The notes beneath the pieces were generated by a model that searched no databases, was not told the DNA's origin, and worked only from the letters and a program-made list of their open reading frames with translations. A stretch of 64,000 nt of DNA from Diaphorobacter sp. HDW4A (lineage in GTDB: Bacteria > Pseudomonadota > Gammaproteobacteria > Burkholderiales > Burkholderiaceae_C): NCBI RefSeq assembly GCF_011305995.1, contig NZ_CP049910.1, positions 4,588,001 through 4,652,000 of the forward strand. The letters run 5' to 3'. Positions 26,440-35,644 of the stretch are shown here, one piece after another. Position 1 is the stretch's first letter. Each line of letters starts with the position of its first letter. A program made the position numbers and the translations under genes.

Positions 26440-28050
26440 ATGTCACATCAATGGATTTCACTGACCCGCGCGTTGGCCACGACGGTGGTCGCCGCCGCAT
26501 TGGGCCTGCTTGCCACGGTACAGGCCCATGCGGAAGACCTGCAGACCACCAAGGTATCGCAGCCCTATGTGGAGCCGGTCACCGGCTGGTACTGGAACGC
26601 GCAGGAAAGTGGGCGCGGCTTTGCGATCGAGCGCCAGGGCGACCGGCTGTTCCTCGCAGGCTTCATGTACGAGGACACCGGCGAGGCGGTCTGGTACACA
26701 TCCACCCTGCTCAGGCAGGGCGACGGCAGCTACACGGGCAACCTCGACCGCTTCCAGAACGGGCAGTCGCTGCTCGGCACCTATCGTACGCCCACCTCCA
26801 CCAACGTCGGCACCTCGCGCCTCGCATTCGACGAGGACCTGCACGCGAATCTGGACATCTCGCCCACCGGCAAAGCCACTTCCACCATCACGCTGGAACG
26901 TTTCCCGATTTCTGCTCCCGCCTTCCAGCCTTCATCCGCGCCGTTTCGCAACGGCTGGTACTGGAACCCCGCACAGAGCGGGCGCGGCTTCTTCATCGAG
27001 GTGCAGGGATCGACCGCCTTCATCGCCACCTTCATGTACAAGGACGACGGCAGACCCACTTGGTACACGATGACTGCATCACTGTCAAAGACGCTGGAAC
27101 TCACAGCGCCGCTCTTGCGTTTCGAGAATGGCCAGTCACTGCTGGGCGCGTACCGCCAGCCCACGCAACCCGCCGGAAATGCCGGCGTAGCCTCCTTCAG
27201 CCTGTCCGACAGCGGCGAGGGCCTGTTGCAACTGCCCAATGGCAAGGACATAGACATCAAGGCCTTCGACTTCAACGGCGGTCAACCCGATCCCAAAGAC
27301 AATGCGGGCAAATGCGAGATGGGCCAGCAATGGGCCCAAGACAAGTGCATCACCCCGAGCGAGGCCGTGCGTGTCGCGCCCATCGGCATGATGCTCCGCG
27401 TCGGCGTCGTCCCCCAGATGGGCCAGACCTATCAGCTCAACTACTGCATCGACATATACAGCTGCATGCCGCTGCACGTGGAAAAGTACGTCAGTTACGA
27501 AGACCTGCGCGACGAGGACACCCCCGAAATCGTTGCCTACGTGTATGAGGTGATGCGCGAGTTCAACGAGATGCTTCGCTGGTTCAACAAACAAGGCAAA
27601 TCGCCAGACTACAACACCATCGTCAGCGTGCTCGGCAACGCCGTGAACAAAGCCATCGCCAACGAGTCACCCACCGCCGTGCAGGATGCCCGCGCCGGCT
27701 TCGCCGACCGCGGTTTCCCCTTGCCGGGTGACACCACGGTGCCAGCAGACACCGCCAGCTGCACCCCTGATGCGGGAAGCAAACGCGGCTCCGGCGGCGG
27801 CCCCGTCCTGATGACCAAGCCCCCTGAGGTCTGCTACAAGAAACGCCTCTACACCTTCGGCTGGGTAGACACGGGCTCCGACGGAACGGTCCAAGACGCA
27901 TGCAAAGCCGCGCAGCAACGAGGCTTCAACGGTGATCTGGACTTTTTCAACGCCCAGAACGTGTCCGCCTGCTATTGCAGCGCAGGAGGCAAGGTCAACA
28001 GCGTGACGATGAACTATCTGTGCAACGTGTTTTTCGATGCAGGGAACTGA
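26440..28050 (+). CDS. Secreted protein with two GWYWN-type repeats and a Cys-containing C-terminal region
   Basis: 536 residues; GGGAGAG upstream supports the start. A signal peptide ends near residue 31 (TVQAHA). Two repeats of ~110 residues follow: one starts TGWYWNAQESGRGFAIE, the second NGWYWNPAQSGRGFFIE. Each continues with FMYxDxGxxxWYT and ENGQSLLG-type ends. This repeat is known from many secreted proteobacterial proteins, with no assigned activity. From ~285 a different region carries about nine cysteines (for example AGKCEMG, DKCITP, YCIDIYSCMP, ACYCSAGG) and a helical stretch ~360-410. No enzyme motif is recognised. Probable cell-surface or extracellular protein with disulfides. 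Confidence 0.7.
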   Translation: MSHQWISLTRALATTVVAAALGLLATVQAHAEDLQTTKVSQPYVEPVTGWYWNAQESGRGFAIERQGDRLFLAGFMYEDTGEAVWYTSTLLRQGDGSYTGNLDRFQNGQSLLGTYRTPTSTNVGTSRLAFDEDLHANLDISPTGKATSTITLERFPISAPAFQPSSAPFRNGWYWNPAQSGRGFFIEVQGSTAFIATFMYKDDGRPTWYTMTASLSKTLELTAPLLRFENGQSLLGAYRQPTQPAGNAGVASFSLSDSGEGLLQLPNGKDIDIKAFDFNGGQPDPKDNAGKCEMGQQWAQDKCITPSEAVRVAPIGMMLRVGVVPQMGQTYQLNYCIDIYSCMPLHVEKYVSYEDLRDEDTPEIVAYVYEVMREFNEMLRWFNKQGKSPDYNTIVSVLGNAVNKAIANESPTAVQDARAGFADRGFPLPGDTTVPADTASCTPDAGSKRGSGGGPVLMTKPPEVCYKKRLYTFGWVDTGSDGTVQDACKAAQQRGFNGDLDFFNAQNVSACYCSAGGKVNSVTMNYLCNVFFDAGN

Positions 28051-28167
28051 ACGCCAGACGTCATCGAATCCTGTGTCGATACGGCACGTCTCAGAAGCGA
28101 AAAATCAAATGATGCGCCGACACTCTATGCCAAGTACTGACTCCGAGTTCAGTGCTTTGCAATTCAT

Positions 28168-29028
28168 CTATCCACGTTGATCACCAGGAACCGGAATGCC
28201 GGAATTCCCTGCAAGTATCTGCTGATACCCCGGCAAGTTTATGTACTCGGCAAGACGCGCCCGTAGTTCCTTCGATTTCCCCACGACGAAAGCGAGTGGC
28301 ATGCGTTTGGTCGACGATATAGACTGATGATGTTGATCGCCCCACACGTTGTCACCATGGAACGTATAGATGTAGCACCAACCATGGTGACGCAGACGGG
28401 TAACGCGATGCCCCTCATTCAAGATGGCGAGACACAGGCCCGTGTCTTCTCCGCGCTCAATCTCCGGATAGCGCGGCATCTTGTCGCGTTTTCCAAGCAG
28501 TGTCCCCTGTACGAAATTGAGCGGATAGGGCTCGACATTCCAGTCATCCCAACACAGCGTTTTGTCAGATACAAACCCGTGAAGCTGGTCTCTGAGAAAG
28601 CAGAAATCCGCGTCTGCCGCCCGAAGCTTTTCGGCTTGCAGCGCAAGTCGCATCGGGTGATAGCGGTCGTCGTCGTCCCATTGGCACACTAGATCCCCGG
28701 TGGCCATCTGCACGGACTGATTGCGCAGTGCTCCCAAAGTTTGACCGGCGGGCACGCGCTTCACTGCAATGCGCTTGAGCTCCTTCGCGCACGCAGAGGC
28801 CGTGGCAATCCAGTGCTTCAGCGCATCGTCAAAGCCTGTGCCGCTGTCGTGAATGATCAGCAGATCGCGCTCCGCGTAGGTTTGCGCACAAAAATCTGCC
28901 ACCGCAAGCTGCACCCATTCGAAACGTGATGCCTGAGTCACCATCAAACAACTGATTTGCATAGGTTTCGGTTTGGATTCCGGCCAGATGGCACGAACGA
29001 TATTTTGCTTCACCAGAGACCCTGTCAT
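28168..29028 (-). CDS. GT2-type glycosyltransferase
   Basis: 286 residues from the ATG that overlaps the stop of the upstream gene (ATGA). A GT-A fold is apparent: CLMVTQASRFEWVQLAV near residue 27, LIIHDSGTGFDD, and the metal-site run CQWDDDDRYHP with D118-D121. Later LRHHGWCYIYTFHGDN replaces the usual acceptor loop. The sequence has no membrane helix, so a cytosolic enzyme is expected. Nucleotide sugar and acceptor are unknown. It is the second gene of a two-gene minus-strand unit with the GT at 29025. Confidence 0.78.
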   Translation of the reverse strand: MTGSLVKQNIVRAIWPESKPKPMQISCLMVTQASRFEWVQLAVADFCAQTYAERDLLIIHDSGTGFDDALKHWIATASACAKELKRIAVKRVPAGQTLGALRNQSVQMATGDLVCQWDDDDRYHPMRLALQAEKLRAADADFCFLRDQLHGFVSDKTLCWDDWNVEPYPLNFVQGTLLGKRDKMPRYPEIERGEDTGLCLAILNEGHRVTRLRHHGWCYIYTFHGDNVWGDQHHQSISSTKRMPLAFVVGKSKELRARLAEYINLPGYQQILAGNSGIPVPGDQRG

Positions 29029-29783
29029 CGATTTTGCAGCGCAAGAATGATCTTTTCCGTTTCGCGGGCCAACAGGTTGGCAGTCACCATGTTTCCTGGG
29101 TTGAATCCGACTCCATAGTCGAAGTGATCGCGACGAGAATTCTGCCCCTCTGAGCCCACGTGCTGCACTCGCGATTCCAGCAAGCACCAGATTGCACGGC
29201 GACCGCTCAAGTAGCGACAAATGTCCCAATCAAAGGTATTGGAGACGGGCACATTCGCCACAAGATCCGTCACAACCTCACGACCCCACAACGTACCCGC
29301 AAAGCCTACGCTGTGCTTGAGTAGCAGCCCTTCGGGAACCAGTTGCGCACTCGAGGGGTGGTTTGGAGTGTTGAAAAGCGAGAGCAACCCTTCAGACTGC
29401 GCAAAACCCCTCCACGCTGTCTGCAGCATATCGTCTGCCACCAGCAAATCGCTGTCGAGCAGCAGCACCTGTTGGTAGGAACTTTGCAGGAAGAAATCGA
29501 ATATCCGGGCCACAGCTTGATCTGCTCGGCCGCTATTTGACACATGGCAAATCAGCTGAGATGCGGGGTGCAGGTTGCGCCGCAAAAATACGGCATCGAA
29601 CTCCTCGCTCGCATCGTCAAAGACATGCACGTTTTCGGCCAGCAGCGACTGACAGGCATACATGCTGGCAAGCAGTCTCAACAAACACCCCGCTCGGTTG
29701 TATACCGGAATGGCAATCAGCGTTTGTCGATTGAACGCTTCGAAGCTTTCTGCGTCACTCACGCCACTGGCTGGATCACGCAT
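29025..29783 (-). CDS. GT-A glycosyltransferase-like protein with DSD motif (paralogue of 35645-36394)
   Basis: 252 residues. The N-terminus IAIPVYNRAGCLLRLLASM is the GT2 nucleotide-binding start, and VLLLDSDLLVADDML gives the metal site D110-S111-D112. CLLESRVQHVG and the C-terminal NLLARETEKIILAL are shared nearly residue for residue in pattern with the protein encoded at 35645-36394, so the two are clear paralogues. It overlaps the downstream GT gene by four bases. Substrate is unknown. Confidence 0.78.
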   Translation of the reverse strand: MRDPASGVSDAESFEAFNRQTLIAIPVYNRAGCLLRLLASMYACQSLLAENVHVFDDASEEFDAVFLRRNLHPASQLICHVSNSGRADQAVARIFDFFLQSSYQQVLLLDSDLLVADDMLQTAWRGFAQSEGLLSLFNTPNHPSSAQLVPEGLLLKHSVGFAGTLWGREVVTDLVANVPVSNTFDWDICRYLSGRRAIWCLLESRVQHVGSEGQNSRRDHFDYGVGFNPGNMVTANLLARETEKIILALQNR

Positions 29784-29840
29784 ATCTGAACTGAACGAAA
29801 AAAGGCATCCAACAGAGCACCCTGTTTCGTCACCGCCTCG

Positions 29841-31439
29841 TCAGCGCTTGTCCGGTTTCGGCTTTTCACGTCGTCGGCGCGAGTTGAGAACGCCCCCGCC
29901 TGCCAGCAGCGCGGAAAGACCCGCTACCCCCCATACCCCGAGAGTCGGCACTGGCTGCACTCCTGAGGCAGGGGGTGGAGTGGTCGATGCGGTAATCGTG
30001 ATGGTCACCACACCCTTTTTGTAGCGCCCAATCTCCATGCCATTGGAGTCCAGTTGCACTAGATCGTACTCGAAGGTATCGACCGTGCCATCCGGTGTAC
30101 CGGCAGTAGGCTCGAATGTGTAGGCACCCGTTGCAGGATCAAAGGAAATCAGTGTCCCATGTGTGGGCGACGTAGTCACTTCAAACCTCATGCCCGCCAT
30201 GCCGTAAAGCTGATCGTTCGTTGCAACGCTTGAAGATTTCTGCTGCCCAACCGCCACCGTTTCTACGTCATTCTCGATACGCGACGGGACGGTGATATAG
30301 ACGGTAGCCATGGCATTGGTATACCCTTGTCCGCCGCCGGGAAGGTCATAGATTGCCGTAAACCTGTAGTCAAAGGAGTCAGAGCCCACAAAACCAGGCT
30401 CCGGTTCATATGCAAAATTTCCGTCAGATCCAATGCCAAATGCCTTGGCATGCGCCGGTTTGGGTGGATTGCCGATGCCACTGCTGGGATCCGCATTCCA
30501 GACATCCACAAACGACATCGACAACGTTCCCATCGGATCATTGACCGGATCATTCGTTGTCACATTGCTGGCAAGCTGATATCCAGGATATGCAACGTAA
30601 GCGTCGTTCAGAGGCGATGCAGACGTCGACGCAGGAGCAGGAGGTGTCGGCACAGGTACAGGTACGGGCGGAACAGGGCGAGATCCGGGCAATACGGTAA
30701 TGCTCACCTCAGCGAATGACGCGATTGAATTGCCAGGCAAATTGGGATCCGGCGAATTCAACTGGTAAATGAACGAATCGCTACCTACAAACCCCGCATT
30801 GGGTTTGTACGCAGTCGGCAGGTTTACGTCACTGTTGAACCAATATGATGGATATTGAAATGTTCCATTTGCAGGGTCCGCAACGCCATTAACCGAGACA
30901 TTTGCAGGATCGGCAGGGTGCGCTATGAGGTCATTGTCCAATAGCGGAATAAATGCCAATTCGTCTTGGTAAATGGTGATTGCGTCCGGTTTCGCTGCCG
31001 CAGTTGCGCTATTGACATACAGCGAAACCCATTGGAAAAAGGTGTTTGACGCGCCAGATGGGAGCGTCTCGGTCAAAAAATAGCCAAATCCACTGCTCGT
31101 AGCGCCCGGTGCAGGCGTATATGTGAACGATCCATCGCTGCCCAAGACAAGCCCACTCGGGGGAGGATTGCCAGGATCAGGGGCATAGGTGTAAGTGTTC
31201 GCGGGATCCAACCCATCGTTTTTACTCACGTCGCCAGACACACTACTGCCTTGCGTAACGACGTAGTTGTCTTGCTTGGGATTGACGGCGCCCAATGCCT
31301 GAAATGAAGTTGCCGTCGACAGCGCACCCAACGCCAACAACGCGGCTGGCCGAACCTGCCGGAAACGACGATTGCTTGAAGCCCCTGCCTCACGTTCAGG
31401 GATACGGTCGTCTTCAAGAATTTTCTTTTCGTTGGTCAT
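29841..31439 (-). CDS. IPTL-CTERM surface protein with cadherin-like/Big repeats
   Basis: 532 residues. A late-positioned signal (RPAALLALGALSTATSFQALGAV) starts around residue 30. The body repeats the theme NDxxxxxxxxGSFTYxPxPGxxGxDSFxYxxT four times (for example GSDGNFAYEPEPGFVGSDSF), as in VCBS and cadherin-tandem adhesins. The C-terminus QPVPTLGVWGVAGLSALLAG followed by NSRRRREKP is a good IPTL-CTERM sorting signal: motif, hydrophobic helix, basic tail. In the family this tail is processed by an exosortase-like system; none is seen here. Its position among glycosyltransferase genes makes it a plausible glycosylation target (inference). Confidence 0.85.
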   Translation of the reverse strand: MTNEKKILEDDRIPEREAGASSNRRFRQVRPAALLALGALSTATSFQALGAVNPKQDNYVVTQGSSVSGDVSKNDGLDPANTYTYAPDPGNPPPSGLVLGSDGSFTYTPAPGATSSGFGYFLTETLPSGASNTFFQWVSLYVNSATAAAKPDAITIYQDELAFIPLLDNDLIAHPADPANVSVNGVADPANGTFQYPSYWFNSDVNLPTAYKPNAGFVGSDSFIYQLNSPDPNLPGNSIASFAEVSITVLPGSRPVPPVPVPVPTPPAPASTSASPLNDAYVAYPGYQLASNVTTNDPVNDPMGTLSMSFVDVWNADPSSGIGNPPKPAHAKAFGIGSDGNFAYEPEPGFVGSDSFDYRFTAIYDLPGGGQGYTNAMATVYITVPSRIENDVETVAVGQQKSSSVATNDQLYGMAGMRFEVTTSPTHGTLISFDPATGAYTFEPTAGTPDGTVDTFEYDLVQLDSNGMEIGRYKKGVVTITITASTTPPPASGVQPVPTLGVWGVAGLSALLAGGGVLNSRRRREKPKPDKR

Positions 31440-32098
31440 GGCAGATCAAAAAGAGAGCATCGGGTGCAAATGAGACGAGCAGAGTTTCATACACTCGCGT
31501 GAACTCAAACAACTGCTATCAATACTAGCAAATTTATTTCATAAAACAACTTGTTTCGTATTCGTTGACAATTTACCTTCCCAGCTCACGACTCAGCCGC
31601 CGTTCGCTGCGAAAGATCGGATGCAGGGACGGCATCCGCCCAGACATAAACCCACGTGCACTTACGCCAGAAACGGGGCGTTCGATCTGCCGTAACGGCC
31701 CAACTGGATTGGGGGCTCACCGATATGACGAAGCTGGGTATTGGGGACGTAGCTAGAGCCTTCCACTCGCATCCTTGTTCGACAAAGTTCATCTGCCAGT
31801 AAAGCGACCGGGGGCGTTGAAAAAAGAATCAGAAACTGACCAGTTCCAGCGTGAATTTTCTGCGAAAAAGGAAATGCGGTTGCTCAAATGGGTTCATACA
31901 TTCCTTTGCTCCCGCGTCAAAAGCCTACTGCAGTTTTGCGTGAAGGCTTGGCCGTTCAGTTGATCGCTCCGTGACCTCGCCGGGATATCCCGGAACTGCA
32001 GATGATTTGGTGCAGTCCAAGTTCATGACAGAGCCGTCGAAGGTGATATCTTCGATCTATCGAATTTTTTGAAATGTATTCAAAAACACAGGCCACCA
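31440..32098. other. Intergenic region between IPTL-CTERM gene and glycosyltransferase operon
   Basis: About 660 bases. Both ends are AT-rich and should hold divergent promoters for the surface protein and the glycosyltransferases. A perfect 14-base palindrome CCGGGATATCCCGG lies at 31980-31993. Short open frames at 31565-31963 have no coding signature I can support. One minus-strand piece faintly resembles a transposase start (EQGCEWKAL) but does not continue as one. Confidence 0.4.
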
Positions 32099-32899
32099 AT
32101 GAATGCCACCATCTTGATGACCTATCGTGAGAGTAGCCCCGAGCGTCGGAAAAATCTGCTGACCACCGTGCAATGGTTAGCTGCGGAAGCGCCGCAAGCA
32201 AAGCTGATCGTGTTGGAGCAAGATGCTCATCCGCGCTTGACCGGCGCACTGCCGCATCCCAATCACCAAATCCTGTTTGGCTACAACCCTCATGGCTTCA
32301 ACAAAGCCTGGGGGTTCAATGTCGGAGCGCGCATGGCGCGGACGTCGGTATTGGTGTTCACCGATGCCGACTTGATCGTTTCTGGCCGCCTGCGCAGCAT
32401 GATCGAGTCGTGCGAGCAGAAGTTTCCCATCAGCAAACCGTACGATGATGTTCGCGACCTCTCAGCCGCGGAGAGCGAGAACATGCACCTGGGACACTAC
32501 GACTACGCTCCTGCCCCAAGCCCCAATGCCTCCCCCGGGCGTGAAGCAATTGGCGAACAACTGCCGCTATGCGGCGGCATGTTTGCCATCCGGGTAGATG
32601 CGTTCTTTCACATTGGTGCGTGGGATGAGCGCTTCGTGGGCTGGGGCGGCGAAGATGATGCCATGTCCATGAAGCTCAAACGCGCCAAAATGCAAGTGGG
32701 CCTTCAACCTGGCAAGGCGCTGCACTTGTGGCATCCAAGAGCGGTTGAACAATTGAACCCGGAGCTTTATCGCAACAACGCCCGTTTGCTGCAGAGCATT
32801 TGCAATTGCAGCGATGCGCAGCTGGCGCGCATGGCAGAGGTCCAACGTCAATACACAGGCTATCCCGAAAAATACCGCCCGATGGAGTCTGCTCAGTGA
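32099..32899 (+). CDS. GT2 glycosyltransferase with galactosyltransferase-type WGGED motif
   Basis: 266 residues from ATG 32099; an in-frame ATG at 32069 is possible but starts in AT-rich leader. TILMTYRESSPERRKNL opens a GT-A fold, VFTDADLIVSG has the metal site D89-A-D91, and GWGGEDDAMSMKLKR (181-195) is the motif of the C-terminal domain of bacterial and animal beta-galactosyltransferase or GalNAc-transferase enzymes. Known relatives extend chondroitin-like or capsule glycans. First of four plus-strand genes joined by 4-base overlaps. Confidence 0.82.
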   Translation: MNATILMTYRESSPERRKNLLTTVQWLAAEAPQAKLIVLEQDAHPRLTGALPHPNHQILFGYNPHGFNKAWGFNVGARMARTSVLVFTDADLIVSGRLRSMIESCEQKFPISKPYDDVRDLSAAESENMHLGHYDYAPAPSPNASPGREAIGEQLPLCGGMFAIRVDAFFHIGAWDERFVGWGGEDDAMSMKLKRAKMQVGLQPGKALHLWHPRAVEQLNPELYRNNARLLQSICNCSDAQLARMAEVQRQYTGYPEKYRPMESAQ

Positions 32900-33624
32900 C
32901 TATCCAACGCCGAAGCCAAAGCATCACAAACCCAGTTGCAGCTGAGTCGCAAAGCATCGCAAAAACTTCAAATTCGGTCACCCCGCATGTGATGATAGGT
33001 ACGCCCGCTTACGGCGGCATGGTTCATATTGACTATCTCAACTCGCTGCTGTCCTACCAAGGCGCTGGCATCGAGTACACGCTCGCCACCATCGGCAACG
33101 AAAGCCTGATCACACGAGCGAGAAACACAGTGCTCTCTAGTTTCTGGGCGAATGCAGCTTGCACACATCTGCTGTTTCTGGACGCCGATGTAAGCCTGCC
33201 GCCCGAATCACTCAAGCAAATGCTTGCACAGCAACGCGATGTCATCGGCGCGCCCGTGGCACTCAAGGGCCGGAACGCACAAGGCCAGCGCATTTTCAAC
33301 ATCGGGCGATGCGTGGGCGAAGCCGGCGAGCAGATTCTGGTGGAGCACATTGGCACGGCAGCACTGATGCTCAGCCGCAAAGCCGTGGGCGCACTGGTGA
33401 ACAAAGCCATAGAGCAAGGTAGCGTCTACACACCATCCAGGCAAACGCTGCGCGGCAACTACGCAGAAGACATATTGATGTACGACGTGTTCCAAGTCGG
33501 TGTAGTCGATGGCGTGTATCTGTCGGAAGACTACTGGGTCTGCCGCCAGTTGCGCGAGTTGGGCTTCGACATTCACGTACAGATCGACGTCATCACCCAT
33601 CACCACGGAGTGATGCCAGCATGA
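32896..33624 (+). CDS. Glycosyltransferase family 2-like protein (GTG start)
   Basis: 242 residues from the GTG that overlaps the previous TGA (GTGA); no other plausible start fits the spacing. After a ~30-residue polar lead, VMIGTPAYGGMVHIDYLNSL opens a GT-A domain. LLFLDADVSLPPESL holds the D96-A-D98 metal site, and DVIGAPVALKG, ILVEHIGTAALMLSRKA and YLSEDYWVCRQLRELG resemble the conserved blocks of small GT2-like enzymes with a late acidic SED. Donor and acceptor are unknown. Translation is coupled to both neighbours. Confidence 0.78.
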   Translation: MTIQRRSQSITNPVAAESQSIAKTSNSVTPHVMIGTPAYGGMVHIDYLNSLLSYQGAGIEYTLATIGNESLITRARNTVLSSFWANAACTHLLFLDADVSLPPESLKQMLAQQRDVIGAPVALKGRNAQGQRIFNIGRCVGEAGEQILVEHIGTAALMLSRKAVGALVNKAIEQGSVYTPSRQTLRGNYAEDILMYDVFQVGVVDGVYLSEDYWVCRQLRELGFDIHVQIDVITHHHGVMPA

Positions 33625-34799
33625 CGGGCCCGCAAACGCTGCGCATCATCAGCTTTCTCGATCCGCACAAGCCATCGATACAGTCCGACCTTTCCTGGCT
33701 AGCATTGCGTCAGGTTCGGGCACTGGTGAATGCGGGCATGCCTGTTCAATGGCAGATTCTGGAGCCTCCCGCACCGCTGCGCGGCTTGCAGCAAACGCGC
33801 CCCCCCGTCGAGCTGCCCATGACCGCCATTGAACACATGGCGCAGCACGACGCGCGCCTGGCCGATCTTCCTGCTGTGGCACGGCATACTCGCATCAACG
33901 GCAATGCCGACATCCTGCTTGCCGTGACATCGCCTGAATGGTGGGCGCCGTTGCTTGGCAATGCAAAAAAGCGCATTGCGTATCTGGAGCGCAACCCGCA
34001 TTGGCCGCTGCACACACTGGCACACTTGTGCGAAAGCTGCGACGAAATCTGGCTGCCCGACGCGCAATGGGCAGAAATCATGCACGAAGTCTGCGCCGCA
34101 CCAAATCTTGCGGTGATGCCACCAATCCGCCAGCACCGCGCGAGCTACAACCTGGATCAAACCAGGTTGCACGCATTTCAATCTTCGCTCGATGTGACTG
34201 CGGGCAGCTTCGTGTTTCTTTGCACTCTTGACGGCCACGGCATGCAGGGCTGCGGCCACCTGCTGGCGGCGTGGGAGAAGGCTTTCGGCGAGCGCATGGA
34301 CATCGATGTATCGCTGATCCTGCATTGCCCGCCGCAGTTCGTCGCACCCGCAGCTATTGATGGATTTGTCGATACAGCAAGCTGGATTGAAGAGCGCATG
34401 ACGCACGCCCGACATACCGGTGTAGTGCTGCTCGACCAGCACCTGAACGGCGACGGCGAAGATCTGCTGCGAGCCAGCGCGCAGGTGCTGCTCGTGGCTG
34501 ATGAAGGTGACGGGCTTGGAATGCGCGTGATGGATTCAGTGGATGCAGGCAACGCCGTTGTCGCTGCCGCCCGGCGAGGTCTTGAAGGCTTGCTTGGCAC
34601 TGAATGGCAAGGCTTTGCGCCAATTGCCCTGTCGCAGACTTCCGCGTTGGCAGAGGCCTTGCTCGATGCCTACGAAACCATTTTCGACAAGGGCCAGCAA
34701 CGCACACTGATTCAGTGGCACGCGACCCATCATTTGTCCGAAGCCGCCTTTGTGCAACGTGTTCTGGAACGCCTGCCAATTCTGGATGCGCAAGCATGA
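33621..34799 (+). CDS. GT-B (GT4-like) glycosyltransferase
   Basis: 392 residues, ATGA overlap at both ends. The layout fits a two-Rossmann GT-B enzyme: an N-terminal half with AYLERNPHWPLHTLAHLCESCDEIWLPD-type acceptor-domain text split by the linker near 180, then a C-terminal half starting FVFLCTLDGHGMQGCGHLLAAWEKAF. The donor-site region reads LLVADEGDGLGMRVMDSVDAGNAVVAA, where an EGxGLxxxEA motif is degraded (EGDGLGMRVMD), so the usual glutamate is Met/Asp here. Activity may be altered, or this is a divergent member. Confidence 0.65.
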   Translation: MTGPQTLRIISFLDPHKPSIQSDLSWLALRQVRALVNAGMPVQWQILEPPAPLRGLQQTRPPVELPMTAIEHMAQHDARLADLPAVARHTRINGNADILLAVTSPEWWAPLLGNAKKRIAYLERNPHWPLHTLAHLCESCDEIWLPDAQWAEIMHEVCAAPNLAVMPPIRQHRASYNLDQTRLHAFQSSLDVTAGSFVFLCTLDGHGMQGCGHLLAAWEKAFGERMDIDVSLILHCPPQFVAPAAIDGFVDTASWIEERMTHARHTGVVLLDQHLNGDGEDLLRASAQVLLVADEGDGLGMRVMDSVDAGNAVVAAARRGLEGLLGTEWQGFAPIALSQTSALAEALLDAYETIFDKGQQRTLIQWHATHHLSEAAFVQRVLERLPILDAQA

Positions 34800-35632
34800 C
34801 ACCAGTGAAACGCTTTCATTTCATTTTTGGTCTGCGCCCTCAGACTGAACCCTTTCACCTTGTGCACTATCTGTGCCTGGCCTCATGCCTTGCGGTGAAC
34901 CAACCAGATGAGCTGATCGTTCATCTGCGCAACGAGCCCCACGGCCCCCTATGGGATCGCATCAAAGGCCGGGTGACGCTGCGCAGCATCGATGAAGCAA
35001 GCACCAAAGGCTTCACGCAATCGCTCTATGCCGCGCATGAAGAAGGTCAATTCATTGCCCAAAACGGCCATAGCTACGCGCATGAGGCTGACTTCATCCG
35101 TCTGGCGATTCTGGCGCGCGAGGGTGGTGTCTATACGGACATGGACACTCTGTTCGTCGAGCCTTACCCGGACATGCTCTATGCCGAACCCTGCGTGCTT
35201 GGCGAGGAAGACGCCGTCCTGGCCAACAACCGCGTGCTGCGCCCGTCACTATGCAACGCAGTGATCTTCGCGCAGCCCGCAAGCGCCTTCATCGAACAGT
35301 GGGCCAAGACGGCAGCCACTGTTTTCGATGGAACCTGGAGCAAGCATTCCTGTCAACTCGCTGCCACGCTGTGGCAGCAATTGCCGGGCGAACTGCGCGT
35401 TGCGCCACATCAATGGTTCTATCACTTCGGTTTCAGCGTGAACGGTATCCGCGCGCTATTCGAAGAGTCAGCGCCCGTGCCCGAACAGCTGATGAGCATT
35501 CATCTGTGGGCTCATCTGTGGTGGTCAAAAGAGCGCACGGATTTCACGCAGTTTCATGCGGGGTTGCTGGATGAAAACTATGTTCGCCGAAGCGACAGCA
35601 CCTATGCCACATTGGCCAGGCCATTTCTGTAG
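34796..35632 (+). CDS. DXD-motif sugar transferase (GT32-like)
   Basis: 278 residues from the ATG overlapping the previous stop. HEADFIRLAILAREGGVYTDMDTLF (around 97-120) is the hallmark of the Gly_transf_sug/GT32 group, with D115-M-D117 binding the metal-nucleotide-sugar. HFIFGLRPQTEPFHLVHYLCL opens the fold. The C-terminal LMSIHLWAHLWWSKE supplies the His-Trp block typical of these enzymes. It closes the four-gene plus-strand run and is convergent with the next GT gene, 12 bases away. Confidence 0.82.
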   Translation: MTPVKRFHFIFGLRPQTEPFHLVHYLCLASCLAVNQPDELIVHLRNEPHGPLWDRIKGRVTLRSIDEASTKGFTQSLYAAHEEGQFIAQNGHSYAHEADFIRLAILAREGGVYTDMDTLFVEPYPDMLYAEPCVLGEEDAVLANNRVLRPSLCNAVIFAQPASAFIEQWAKTAATVFDGTWSKHSCQLAATLWQQLPGELRVAPHQWFYHFGFSVNGIRALFEESAPVPEQLMSIHLWAHLWWSKERTDFTQFHAGLLDENYVRRSDSTYATLARPFL

Positions 35633-35644
35633 TACGTGAGTTTT

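Noticed and set aside
31586..31792. Minus-strand fragment with EQGCEWKAL, faintly like the start of an IS5-type transposase
   Set aside because: The following residues in all three frames do not continue the transposase pattern, and no terminal repeats are seen; too weak to call a remnant.
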